A stretch of DNA of 63,050 nt from Saprospiraceae bacterium (GTDB taxonomy: Bacteria > Bacteroidota > Bacteroidia > Chitinophagales > Saprospiraceae), in assembly GCA_028282725.1 (NCBI GenBank), contig JANQHF010000113.1, forward strand, positions 1-63,050, written 5' to 3'. Made by a program: the position numbers and the translations under genes. The notes under the pieces are model-generated. The model was not told where the DNA came from. It searched no databases and saw nothing but the letters and a program-made list of their open reading frames with translations. Below, piece after piece: positions 42,983-51,433 of the stretch (its first letter is position 1; every line of letters starts with the position of its first letter).

Positions 42983-44452
42983 ATGAGGAAGTCACTGAAT
43001 ATTTTACTGTTGCAGTTTACCATTACTGCAATTTTGGCTCAATCCCAGGTATCTTTAATACAGGATCAAATTCAACCTGCACAAGTGAAGGCGCACCTGG
43101 AATTCCTGGCCTCCGATGCGCTGAAGGGAAGGGATACAGGAAGCGCGGGACTAGAAGCAGCAGCAGCCTATATAGCCTCCCATTTCAGGGCCAATGGCAT
43201 CGAAGAAATCGAATCATCATATTTTCAGCAGGTACCATTCTCCACCTTTTCTCCTCCTGATTCAACATACCTGATGGTTGCCGGCGAGGAATTGAAATTT
43301 CCGGATGATTTTATAGTAATCAACGGACGAAAAGAAGAAATGACGGCACCGACTGTGTTTATTGGATATGGCAATCAGGACGATATTGATCAGGCAGACT
43401 TGAGATCTAAGATAGCCGTGAGCACTGCCGGTGATGGATTCAGTGATGATCCGAGAGATTGGATTGCTCATTCTCGGGCTAAGAGAAAAAGGATCAAAGA
43501 GGCTGGCGGAGTCGCCCTTCTTGAAATCTATCAAAGCTCTACGATTCCATGGAGATTTCTGCGAATGATCGGGACTCAGTCGCAAACTGCACTGGACGAG
43601 GGTCACGAAAACACCAATCTTCCTAATATCTGGATCGGAACGACGGATAGCCTGATCATCACTTCACTTCGAGATGGGAAGGAATCCCTTACCCTATATA
43701 TGGACGAAGTTGAGAGACGTCAATTTTCCTCGGCGAATGTGGTAGGACTTATTCCAGGGTCGGATCCGGAATTATCGCAGGAATACATTGTCTATTCAGC
43801 ACACTATGACCATGTTGGGACGGGGAGACCGGATAAAAACGGAGACACCATTTATAATGGTGCCAGGGATAACGCGGTCGGCACTACTGCGGTGTTGTCG
43901 TTAGCCAATTATTTTGCAAAGCATCCTCCAAAAAGATCATCCATATTCGCATTGTTTACCGCGGAAGAAAAAGGACTACTGGGAAGTCGATACTTCACTC
44001 AAAATCTTCCGGTTCCTGCCAATCAAATTAAATACAACTTCAACATCGATAATGGTGGTTATAATGACACAACTATTATAACAGTCATAGGCCTGACACG
44101 AACCGAGGCAGAAGAAGACATACAAAAGGCATGCAATGCTTTCGGTCTTACAGCCATTGAAGATCCGGCCAAGGAGCAGGGTCTGTTTGATCGATCCGAC
44201 AATGTCAACTTTGCGGTACTTGGAATCCCCGCACCTACATTTAGTCTTGGATTCAGAGCATTTGACGCCGAGATTTTCAAGTATTATCACCAACCCGGTG
44301 ATGAAGTGAGCTCGTTGAACCTCAATTATGTAGAGAAATATATCAAATCCTATATACTGAGTGCCGTACATATAGCCAACAGGGATATGGCTCCTTTCTG
44401 GATTGAAGGAGACAAATATTTTAACAGTGGCAAGGAATTATATAATAAGTAG
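42983..44452 (+). CDS. Secreted M28 family metallopeptidase
   Basis: A 489-residue exported aminopeptidase-like protein with signal peptide (LLLQFTITAILAQ). After a PA-like insert (about 100-220) the dizinc site reads SAHYDHVG (His, Asp), GARDNAVG (bridging Asp), FTAEEKGLLGS (catalytic and metal Glu) and NIDNGGYND (Asp), with a final YHQPGDE (His). The layout is complete, so activity is likely. It probably trims peptides outside the cell. Monocistronic. Confidence 0.92.
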   Translation: MRKSLNILLLQFTITAILAQSQVSLIQDQIQPAQVKAHLEFLASDALKGRDTGSAGLEAAAAYIASHFRANGIEEIESSYFQQVPFSTFSPPDSTYLMVAGEELKFPDDFIVINGRKEEMTAPTVFIGYGNQDDIDQADLRSKIAVSTAGDGFSDDPRDWIAHSRAKRKRIKEAGGVALLEIYQSSTIPWRFLRMIGTQSQTALDEGHENTNLPNIWIGTTDSLIITSLRDGKESLTLYMDEVERRQFSSANVVGLIPGSDPELSQEYIVYSAHYDHVGTGRPDKNGDTIYNGARDNAVGTTAVLSLANYFAKHPPKRSSIFALFTAEEKGLLGSRYFTQNLPVPANQIKYNFNIDNGGYNDTTIITVIGLTRTEAEEDIQKACNAFGLTAIEDPAKEQGLFDRSDNVNFAVLGIPAPTFSLGFRAFDAEIFKYYHQPGDEVSSLNLNYVEKYIKSYILSAVHIANRDMAPFWIEGDKYFNSGKELYNK

Positions 44453-44541
44453 GCCCTAACTCTATTGGCGCATCTGCACAATATGGACTCACAAAGGCAA
44501 TTTAGATTCTGTCATCCGGTTGGCTTTTCTTTTGGATGGGA

Positions 44542-44940
44542 TCAAAAGAACAGGAGTCCGATCAGGGATACTCCAAAATAGATTACCAGGGTGCGTGCTC
44601 CATCATAGTCCTTTGCCATTCTTTGACCGAATAAAAGCATGAGTAAGGATGCCAGCGATAAGAGTATCCCTATATATATACAACCTCCATCATTACAAAA
44701 CAACAGGCAAAATGATCCACAGATGGCGAAAGCCCCAGTGGCCACTTCCATAATCGTAACAACAGCCAACATGGGGGTTACGAGATTGGACAACAGCGAG
44801 TCCTTAAAATGACCCCTTAACCAGGACAAATTGCCCTTCCAATCAAAAACTTTGTCCAGACCAGATTGTAAAAATACTATGGAAAGAAAGATGCCAATTG
44901 AAAGCTGACCTATAAACTCCATGTTTTGAAGGTTTTCCAT
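44542..44940 (-). CDS. DoxX-like membrane protein
   Basis: A 132-residue four-TM protein of the DoxX/SURF4-like type. It starts with GIFLSIVFLQSGLDKVFDWK (TM1 and the family GxDK motif), then PMLAVVTIMEVATGAFAICG, a Cys-rich loop with FCLLFCNDGGC, and a last TM near SLIGLLFF. The family is poorly defined (membrane-bound redox partners have been proposed). The ATG at 44940 is preferred over a TTG at 44961. It lies 26 bases after a GNAT gene, probably the same operon. Confidence 0.75.
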   Translation of the reverse strand: MENLQNMEFIGQLSIGIFLSIVFLQSGLDKVFDWKGNLSWLRGHFKDSLLSNLVTPMLAVVTIMEVATGAFAICGSFCLLFCNDGGCIYIGILLSLASLLMLLFGQRMAKDYDGARTLVIYFGVSLIGLLFF

Positions 44941-44966
44941 TTTGACTGATTTTTCAAACAAGATAA

Positions 44967-45470
44967 TTAAAGATTCCTTTGGTACAGCATCAGCAATTCA
45001 TCATCCCGAAGCATTGTCTTTTGTTCTGAAAATTCCAGTTTTAACAGGAGATGTCGACTGCTTGCGTTGTCTGGCTTCGTAATGGCATAGACAACTGAAT
45101 GTTTTAGATGGATACTACCCCACTCCAACAAATGTGTACAGGCTTCTAATGCATATCCTTTCCTAAAAAAATGAGGATGTAACGCAAATCCCAGATCCGG
45201 GGCGTCCAGGTATTCCCGCATCAGGAAGCCGCACATCCCCACTATTTGATCCTCATCCTTGGCATAAATGGAACGCAAACCGATTCGATCACTTCTTTCC
45301 TTTGCAAATGGACCGGTTTGAATGTATTTCCTGGCATCTGCTATTGACTTGACCTTCCTGTCACCTATATATTTCAACCATGCCGGGGTATTCAAGACGG
45401 ACAGGATGAAATGAGCATCTCCTTTCTCAAATTCTTTGACGATGATTCTTTCGGTTTCTACGATATTCAA
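44967..45470 (-). CDS. GNAT family acetyltransferase
   Basis: A 167-residue protein of the RimJ/RimL-like GNAT family. It opens with ETERIIVKEFEKGDAHFIL, typical of the family, then has GMCGFLMREYLDAPDLGFAL, the acetyl-CoA region HFFRKGYALEACTHLLEW (the P-loop is Arg-Lys-Gly-Tyr-Ala), and YAITKPDNASSRHLLLKLEF. The start is TTG; no ATG is in range. It lies between the DEAD-box helicase gene (30 bases away) and the DoxX gene. Substrate unknown. Confidence 0.88.
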   Translation of the reverse strand: MNIVETERIIVKEFEKGDAHFILSVLNTPAWLKYIGDRKVKSIADARKYIQTGPFAKERSDRIGLRSIYAKDEDQIVGMCGFLMREYLDAPDLGFALHPHFFRKGYALEACTHLLEWGSIHLKHSVVYAITKPDNASSRHLLLKLEFSEQKTMLRDDELLMLYQRNL

Positions 45471-45500
45471 AAATACAAGTGAAGATTACTGAGTGGAAAC

Positions 45501-46763
45501 TTAATTTTTCTTTTTAGAGAACTTTCCTCTGTGTCGTCTGTCTTTTTTACGGTCCATTCCTTTTCTCCCGGGACGCCGGAATTTTGATCCGGTTCCGGCC
45601 CTTCTCACCGGTCTAGTGGCCCATTCAGGACTTTCACCTAACTCTACGGGCACATCGAGTTTCGGGACCTTCATTTCAATCAAGGATTCAATCCTGGCGA
45701 ATTTTGCCATGTCTTCCGGATTGATGATCGTCAAAGCAACACCTGTACTATCAGCACGTGCTGTCCTGCCTATCCTGTGAACGTAGTCTTCGGCATCACC
45801 GGGGACATCATAGTTGACCACCAGGTTAATTCCCTTGATATCAATTCCCCGACTCAGTACATCTGTAGCCACCAGGACCCTGGTCTCGGATGATTTGAAT
45901 CTGCGCAGTGCAGCTTCTCTGTCCTTTTGATCGAGGTCACTGGAAACAGCCTCAACCTTGTATCCCTGGCCAGATAAAGCACGTACCAACTCAGATACCT
46001 TTTTCTTGGTGGATGCAAAGACTATAATACTGCTGTAGGAAGGTTTATCCGCAATCAGGTTTTTCAACAAGCTCGCTTTCTGATGGTCATACGCGAGATA
46101 TGCCGCTTGCAAAACACCTTCCGCAGGCTTGGAGATTGCCAAACTTATTTCGACCGGTTGTAGAAGAATGGATTTGGCAAGCTTCCGGATCTTGGGTGGC
46201 ATGGTAGCGCTAAACATCAATGTCTGGCGATCCTTAGGCAAGAACCCGACAATGCGCATAATGTCATCGTAAAAACCCATGTCCAGCATCCGGTCTGCCT
46301 CATCGAGGATGAGATGTTCCAGTTTGGAAAAATCGACATAACCCATATTCAGATGGGATATCAGTTTTCCCGGTGTTGCGACCAGGATATCCGTTCCTTT
46401 CCGGATGGCTCTTTTTTGAGACTCAAAATCACTCCCGTCCCCACCTCCATATACAGGGATCGAAGTGGCATTTACAAAGTAGGCAAAAGCCTGAATTTGC
46501 TGATCTATCTGTAGTGCCAACTCTCGGGTGGGTGCAATAACAAGAGTGTTTATCTGATTGGTACTTGAATCGCAAAGTTTGTTGAGGATAGGTAGTATAA
46601 ACGCTGCCGTTTTTCCAGTGCCGGTTTGAGCACAGGCAAGAATATCCTTGTTATCGAGTATGACCGGAATTGCTTGTTCCTGGATAGGTGTAGCTTTTTC
46701 AAATCCCATATAGGAGAGAGCTTCCAGAAGAGAAGATTCCAGTCCCAGTTCTTTAAATGTCAT
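45501..46763 (-). CDS. DEAD-box RNA helicase (RhlE type)
   Basis: A 420-residue RNA helicase. The Q motif (LGLESSLLEALSYMGFEKAT), motif I (AQTGTGKT), Ia (PTRELA), II (DEAD), III (SAT), V (RGIDIKG) and VI (HRIGRTAR) are all intact. The C-terminal tail (from about 375) is strongly basic with KDRRHRGKFSKKKN and would bind RNA. Such RhlE proteins help ribosome assembly and RNA decay, often in the cold. It is the first gene of an operon with GNAT and DoxX genes. Confidence 0.95.
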   Translation of the reverse strand: MTFKELGLESSLLEALSYMGFEKATPIQEQAIPVILDNKDILACAQTGTGKTAAFILPILNKLCDSSTNQINTLVIAPTRELALQIDQQIQAFAYFVNATSIPVYGGGDGSDFESQKRAIRKGTDILVATPGKLISHLNMGYVDFSKLEHLILDEADRMLDMGFYDDIMRIVGFLPKDRQTLMFSATMPPKIRKLAKSILLQPVEISLAISKPAEGVLQAAYLAYDHQKASLLKNLIADKPSYSSIIVFASTKKKVSELVRALSGQGYKVEAVSSDLDQKDREAALRRFKSSETRVLVATDVLSRGIDIKGINLVVNYDVPGDAEDYVHRIGRTARADSTGVALTIINPEDMAKFARIESLIEMKVPKLDVPVELGESPEWATRPVRRAGTGSKFRRPGRKGMDRKKDRRHRGKFSKKKN

Positions 46764-46802
46764 AAATCAAATTAAATGGGATGTATAAGAATGGCCAGTG
46801 CA

Positions 46803-46810
46803 CAAAGTTA
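46803..46810 (-). promoter_or_regulatory. -7 element of the helicase operon
   Basis: TAACTTTG on the - strand, about 40 bases before the helicase ATG, matches TAnnTTTG and is identical to the element upstream of the ABC importer operon (7578). No clear -33 element. Confidence 0.4.
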
Positions 46811-46861
46811 ATATATTATCAGATCGCAGATTTTATTAATTCTTGTTCAATGCACATGGGG

Positions 46862-47929
46862 CTATTCTACCGAATGTTTCTTAAGTTCTGCCAAGACGAT
46901 GAATGCTCCTATCACAGCGGGTAACAACAGTAAAAAACTCCTGTGCAATACTGTAAAACTCGCTATTCCTACATCCGGAATAAAAGGAGCCATCAAAGAA
47001 GCAATACTCAGTTCAGCTATACCACTGGCACCGGGTGTCGGTGCAAAATACAAGAGGAAAAATGTGATAGCCTGGACTGAAATGATCTCCCAAAAAGCAC
47101 CAGTATAACCAAGACCTTTCACTATAAAATAAGCGATTAAAAACTTGTTGAAATACATGATAAATGTGAGACACAAGCTGTAAGGGAAAAGCAAGGGATT
47201 TTTCTTTAAAAATATCAGGACTGACTCATTGTATTCAAAAAGTTTGGCATTGATATTTGAAATGATCATTTCGATTTTATCCTTATACTTTTTGCTCAAA
47301 TTGGACAGTGAATGGCCAAATTTTTCAAGTAAGTTACTGATGACTTGCGGAGCAACAAGACCGACTAATATGAAAATAAAGAGCGTGGAGAAGATGGTAA
47401 ATCCGGACTTGATCAAGGTATACAGAGTATCATTGATATCCGTATTTCTCAAATACCATAGTGCCAGTCCTGACGATATCATAAAAAACAAGATGGATGA
47501 AATAAAATTGATTACTGAAATAGCTATGCCATGTGTCAGTTTTACCCCCCGTCTGTACAACATGTACAGATGCATCGGTCCGCCCCCGGTCTGTGAGGGA
47601 GTAACAGCGCCCATAAAAATATTGGCGAGGTTGGCGTCGAAGCATATGCGTTGCGATGCACCGGGAAGGACCTTCCTCACAAAAATTGTATTTCTCCAGC
47701 CGCCGATCCACCAATCAAAAAATACCAGGATAAGAATGAGCCCGATAAATTCAAATCGGACATTTCTTAACTCCTTGATAGAAGCTCCGGTGTTGCTGTA
47801 AAAGAATAAGGCGGTGAATGCAAGAAGGGTGATGGCAATGAAAATCAGTACCCCTCTTTTGATTATTGCATAATTAAAATACTTGTTGCGTTTTAACTCA
47901 TCAATCCGTTGTCTGTCATCCTTAAGCAA
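46862..47929 (-). CDS. Flippase-like protein (LPG synthase TM domain family)
   Basis: A 355-residue membrane protein with about eight TM segments in the layout of the lysylphosphatidylglycerol-synthase transmembrane (UPF0104/AglD) family: FDWWIGGWRN, ANIFMGAVTPSQTGGGPMHLYMLYRRG (described in two parts: ANIFMGAVTPSQTGGGP and HLYMLYRRG), FAPTPGASGIAELS and a HRSFLLLLPAVIGAF end. The family moves lipid-linked molecules or makes them accessible across the membrane. It is the last gene of the five-gene operon 46862-53107. Confidence 0.85.
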   Translation of the reverse strand: MLKDDRQRIDELKRNKYFNYAIIKRGVLIFIAITLLAFTALFFYSNTGASIKELRNVRFEFIGLILILVFFDWWIGGWRNTIFVRKVLPGASQRICFDANLANIFMGAVTPSQTGGGPMHLYMLYRRGVKLTHGIAISVINFISSILFFMISSGLALWYLRNTDINDTLYTLIKSGFTIFSTLFIFILVGLVAPQVISNLLEKFGHSLSNLSKKYKDKIEMIISNINAKLFEYNESVLIFLKKNPLLFPYSLCLTFIMYFNKFLIAYFIVKGLGYTGAFWEIISVQAITFFLLYFAPTPGASGIAELSIASLMAPFIPDVGIASFTVLHRSFLLLLPAVIGAFIVLAELKKHSVE

Positions 47930-47943
47930 TGCTTTCTGTTATC

Positions 47944-48780
47944 TTAAAAAGGTAGTAGCGTATCATGTCGATTCAATAAACCAATGATAAAACAAACAGC
48001 GACAGCGACCCAAATCCCAACATAGATGGGAACGAATTTCTTCCTGAATTCGAGCATATCAGGAAAGAGAATCGGCTTGCCTTGAAATTTGCCTCGTGGC
48101 TTATGCAAAAAGAAAAAAGTCTTGTACGTCTCTATGCTGGCAATGGTAAAGCCGATGCTACACATTGTTATGATCAATAAATTACTGGTAAACAAACTGG
48201 CGACAAAGGCATAGAAATAGGCAACGGCCGGAGATCGGAAGAACTTAAAGGTTTCAAATCCTTCGAGTGGAGCATCCTTCCAGGCACCGCCAAAAGCGGA
48301 GACCCACCCAAATACCGAACAAGGCAATAGGATCAAAAAAGGATTCCAATTCAATACTCCCTCCTGATAGTTCTTGTTCAAAAGGTAAATCCCATATGCT
48401 ATTACCGCCAGGGCAAGTACGTAAAGGACCCCAAAGAATAAGCGCAAAGGATAACTTTCGATTGGCTTTCCAAAGACGGATAATTGCATCGGAATGAAAT
48501 ATTTTGACTGATCCTCAATTCGGATAAAGGTCTTGTATACTTCCATAGTGATTCGCTCAAGGGAATATGTGGCTCCAAACAATAAAAACAGGTTGGCTGC
48601 ACTAGACAGGTCCAATTGAAAAATATACCATAAGAGCGGACCGTAAACTGCCCCGGCAATGACGCTTCTGAAATAAGTGGACCAGGTAAATCCTTCATGC
48701 GGCGCGTCCTTGTACATGCCCCAGGTAGCGTTATGGGTGCCTACAGCAAGTCCGGTCAATAAAGAGAGTATGAAATGCAT
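47944..48780 (-). CDS. Membrane protein with two copies of a KDAPxEGF module (unrecognised)
   Basis: A 278-residue protein with about eight hydrophobic segments and no family I recognise. It is a tandem duplication: KDAPHEGF (24-31) and KDAPLEGF (168-175), FRS (37-39 and 181-183), EVYKTF (80-85) and ETYKTF (217-222), and FGKPI (103-107) and QGKPI (233-237) recur at offsets of 144, 144, 137 and 130. So each half has three to four TM segments with a KDAPxEGF loop. The ATG at 48780 was chosen because upstream codons are polar and precede the hydrophobic start. It belongs to the operon 46862-53107. Confidence 0.75.
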   Translation of the reverse strand: MHFILSLLTGLAVGTHNATWGMYKDAPHEGFTWSTYFRSVIAGAVYGPLLWYIFQLDLSSAANLFLLFGATYSLERITMEVYKTFIRIEDQSKYFIPMQLSVFGKPIESYPLRLFFGVLYVLALAVIAYGIYLLNKNYQEGVLNWNPFLILLPCSVFGWVSAFGGAWKDAPLEGFETFKFFRSPAVAYFYAFVASLFTSNLLIITMCSIGFTIASIETYKTFFFLHKPRGKFQGKPILFPDMLEFRKKFVPIYVGIWVAVAVCFIIGLLNRHDTLLPF

Positions 48781-48864
48781 ATTATTCAGCTTAAAGTGAG
48801 CGCAAAGAAAGGTATTAAATCCCGAATAGTTATTACCCTTGTGCAATGAATTGTAGTGTGAGAT

Positions 48865-49845
48865 CTACGACCTTGCACTTCTATATGCAGCTTCTATATG
48901 TACCAAATCTGATTGGGCCATTTTCCAGTCAAACGCGGGTTTTTGTCCATCGCGTAAAGCCCTGGTAAAATCCACCCACATTTTGCGGGTACCGGTAATA
49001 TTGGACAGCCCGGGAAAGATCAATCTTTTCTTTCTTCCTCTGACCAAAACAAAGATGCCATTGGACTCGAAAGTCACGGATCCTTCCGTTCCATAAATTC
49101 GGGAAATCCGCAATCCCTTGAATATCGTGTTGACCTCCCAACTGTACAATAAATTGATCACCACCTTTTGATCCGTAAGTGCAGATACCTGGACACTTCT
49201 TTCGAGTTGACCCTGCTGACCTGGAATAAAACCTTCGATGCGGTCCAGTTTCATTCCAAGGTTATTGATAAAATTTATCCAGTGAATCCCTCCTTCGAAG
49301 AGTGCTCCAAATCCGGTTAATTGCTCATCGTCACGCCAATCACCCTTGGAGGCTTGTTTTTTGGTGGCATTGACGACCATAAATAGCGGATCCCCGATCC
49401 ATTTTTTTCTCAGAATATTCTCTATTGCTGCTCTCAAGGGTTTGTAATAGTAATTTTCAGCCACCATGAGATGAAGATTCGATTGATCAGCAAGAACTCC
49501 CAATTCATCAAAATGTGCTGATTTCATAAAAGGAGGCTTTTCCACGATAACATGTTTATCAGCTTCCAAGGCCATTTTTGCCAGGAGATAGTGGCTATCA
49601 GGGGGCGTATTGATCATAATGATGTCCTCATCCGAGTCATTTATGGCATTTTCATATGAAGAGTACGCCCGGAGACCTCCAAACTTCTTTTTGTACTCAT
49701 CCGCTTTTGCTTTGTTTCGGCTGGCAAATGATACCTCGTAATTACCGGCCTTTTTAATGGTCCTGGCATGAGTCCTGGTAATTGTACCACAACCCAGAAA
49801 ACAGATTCTGATAGGACTGACTTCTTCTATTCTTCGATATGCCAT
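48865..49845 (-). CDS. Gfo/Idh/MocA family oxidoreductase (cytoplasmic)
   Basis: A 326-residue NAD(P)-dependent oxidoreductase with no signal peptide. The Rossmann motif is ICFLGCGTITRTHARTI (near residue 15), EKPPFMKSA with the catalytic-region Lys lies near residue 99, and the second domain has ALFEGGIHWINFI (His near residue 184). It acts on cyclitols, sugars or related compounds. Its start is three bases after the stop of the GMC gene, which strongly suggests co-translation and a shared pathway. Confidence 0.9.
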   Translation of the reverse strand: MAYRRIEEVSPIRICFLGCGTITRTHARTIKKAGNYEVSFASRNKAKADEYKKKFGGLRAYSSYENAINDSDEDIIMINTPPDSHYLLAKMALEADKHVIVEKPPFMKSAHFDELGVLADQSNLHLMVAENYYYKPLRAAIENILRKKWIGDPLFMVVNATKKQASKGDWRDDEQLTGFGALFEGGIHWINFINNLGMKLDRIEGFIPGQQGQLERSVQVSALTDQKVVINLLYSWEVNTIFKGLRISRIYGTEGSVTFESNGIFVLVRGRKKRLIFPGLSNITGTRKMWVDFTRALRDGQKPAFDWKMAQSDLVHIEAAYRSARS

Positions 49846-49848
49846 TCG

Positions 49849-51393
49849 TTACAAACTGTATTGTTTGATAAGATGATCTCCTACTCGCAAGGCATTGGCA
49901 CTAATGGTCAGAGAGGGATTTACAGCTGCTGAAGTGGGCATAAAACAAGCATCTACGACATATAGATTTTCAATTCCCCTGAATGAGCAGTATTTATCCA
50001 AAGGAGCTGTTTCGGGATCGTCCCCCATCCTGATCGTTCCGGCTGAGTGCGAAAAGGTTCTGATGTGGTGTACGTAGTTGAGCATTGCTCCGGATTTCTT
50101 CATGATCTGTTTAGCAGCCTGAATCAGTACGTCCAGTGATGCCAGGTCTCTTTTCGAATACTCATGAGATACGATGGGAACCGACATCTCATATTTACCA
50201 TTCTTAACTGGATCTAAACCTATGAAATTGCCGTATTGCGGTTGATCCTCAGCGATAGCCAATAATCCGGATAATAGTTTGACACCCACTGCTGCCAACT
50301 TACCGAGAGGTTTAGGAGCTTCATGGCGGACAAGTCCACCCGGCGGAGTCGGTACCTGTTGCAGGCTACCGATCTTATTCCTGGGAAATTGGATGTTCGC
50401 ACTGCCAAAATAATAATCCATGATAGCCAGCTCCTTGTGGAACCTGTATTGCGGATCTGCCACTTTGGGAAATATTCCGAAGACAATCGCATTTACATGA
50501 CGCATAAGGTAGCGTCCAACGATATGTCCTGCAGGATTTAGCTTTTCCAGGCCGGAATTGAGAATGAGATGGGGAGAAGCAAGAGCCCCTGCACTTGAAA
50601 CGAAAATCCTTGCAGTCAAGGTAAATTTCTTTTCATTCGATCTGTCAATGCAATGTACCTTTCGAATGCTGCCATCAATTTCTTCAAATTTGGTCGCAAT
50701 GCAATTCGCATGCAGATCTAACTGACCCCTGGACATCTTTCTGAGCAACATGGTATCCAGGTCATTCTTGGCGCCTATGGCGCATGCAAAGGTGTCGCAG
50801 GTAGTACACAAAGTACACTGATTGCGTTCGGTATTGTTGAAATTGATGGCCAGGGGTAAGTGAAATGGGTGCAATCCCAAAGATTCTGCTGCTGATTTTA
50901 TTTTTAGAGAAATGTCCGCATACTGTTGGGGTTTTTGGGGAAAGGGAATATTTCTCGAGGGTTCGGTCGGGTCAATACCCGCTTCACCGGCTATTTGAAG
51001 GATGCGCTCTGCCTCATCATAGTACCTGGAAAGATCCGCATAATTGATTGGCCATTCTGCTCCGGAATTGTTGACAATTTCCGGAGGTGGGTTAAAGTCG
51101 TCTTCCCGAAACCTGAATGAAACACCCCCGTAGAACACCGATGGACCCCCAACTGCCGAATAGACTCCCATCTGCTTTTTATTTCCTCCCTTGATCACTT
51201 CATATGGCAAACTCTTATCGTAATGCGGAGTAAGGTCAATAGATGCGTCGTCAGCCCAATTGTGTGGTCCTCTTTGAATCCAATTTCCCCGCTCTACAAT
51301 GGCTATCTTCCACCCGGCTTCTATCAATTTCTTGGCAATCATAGTGCCTCCAAAACCACTTCCTATGATTACCGCATCGTAATCAGCTGTCAT
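49849..51393 (-). CDS. GMC family FAD oxidoreductase
   Basis: A 514-residue GMC oxidoreductase. The FAD motif GSGFGG lies at residues 12-17, with VERGNW near 35. The middle has CTLCTTCDTFACAIGAKND (about 191-209), a Cys cluster (CxxCxxCxxxxC) seen in a subset of GMC enzymes. The C-terminal part has HSAGTIRMG (His of the active site) and SAAVNPSLTISANALR. It oxidises an alcohol or a sterol-like substrate; the family does not fix which. It is the second gene of the five-gene operon, 40 bases after the ligase stop. Confidence 0.9.
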   Translation of the reverse strand: MTADYDAVIIGSGFGGTMIAKKLIEAGWKIAIVERGNWIQRGPHNWADDASIDLTPHYDKSLPYEVIKGGNKKQMGVYSAVGGPSVFYGGVSFRFREDDFNPPPEIVNNSGAEWPINYADLSRYYDEAERILQIAGEAGIDPTEPSRNIPFPQKPQQYADISLKIKSAAESLGLHPFHLPLAINFNNTERNQCTLCTTCDTFACAIGAKNDLDTMLLRKMSRGQLDLHANCIATKFEEIDGSIRKVHCIDRSNEKKFTLTARIFVSSAGALASPHLILNSGLEKLNPAGHIVGRYLMRHVNAIVFGIFPKVADPQYRFHKELAIMDYYFGSANIQFPRNKIGSLQQVPTPPGGLVRHEAPKPLGKLAAVGVKLLSGLLAIAEDQPQYGNFIGLDPVKNGKYEMSVPIVSHEYSKRDLASLDVLIQAAKQIMKKSGAMLNYVHHIRTFSHSAGTIRMGDDPETAPLDKYCSFRGIENLYVVDACFMPTSAAVNPSLTISANALRVGDHLIKQYSL

Positions 51394-51433
51394 AGAATAA
51401 GTAATGAATCAAAGCCATGATATGTTCTTAGAT

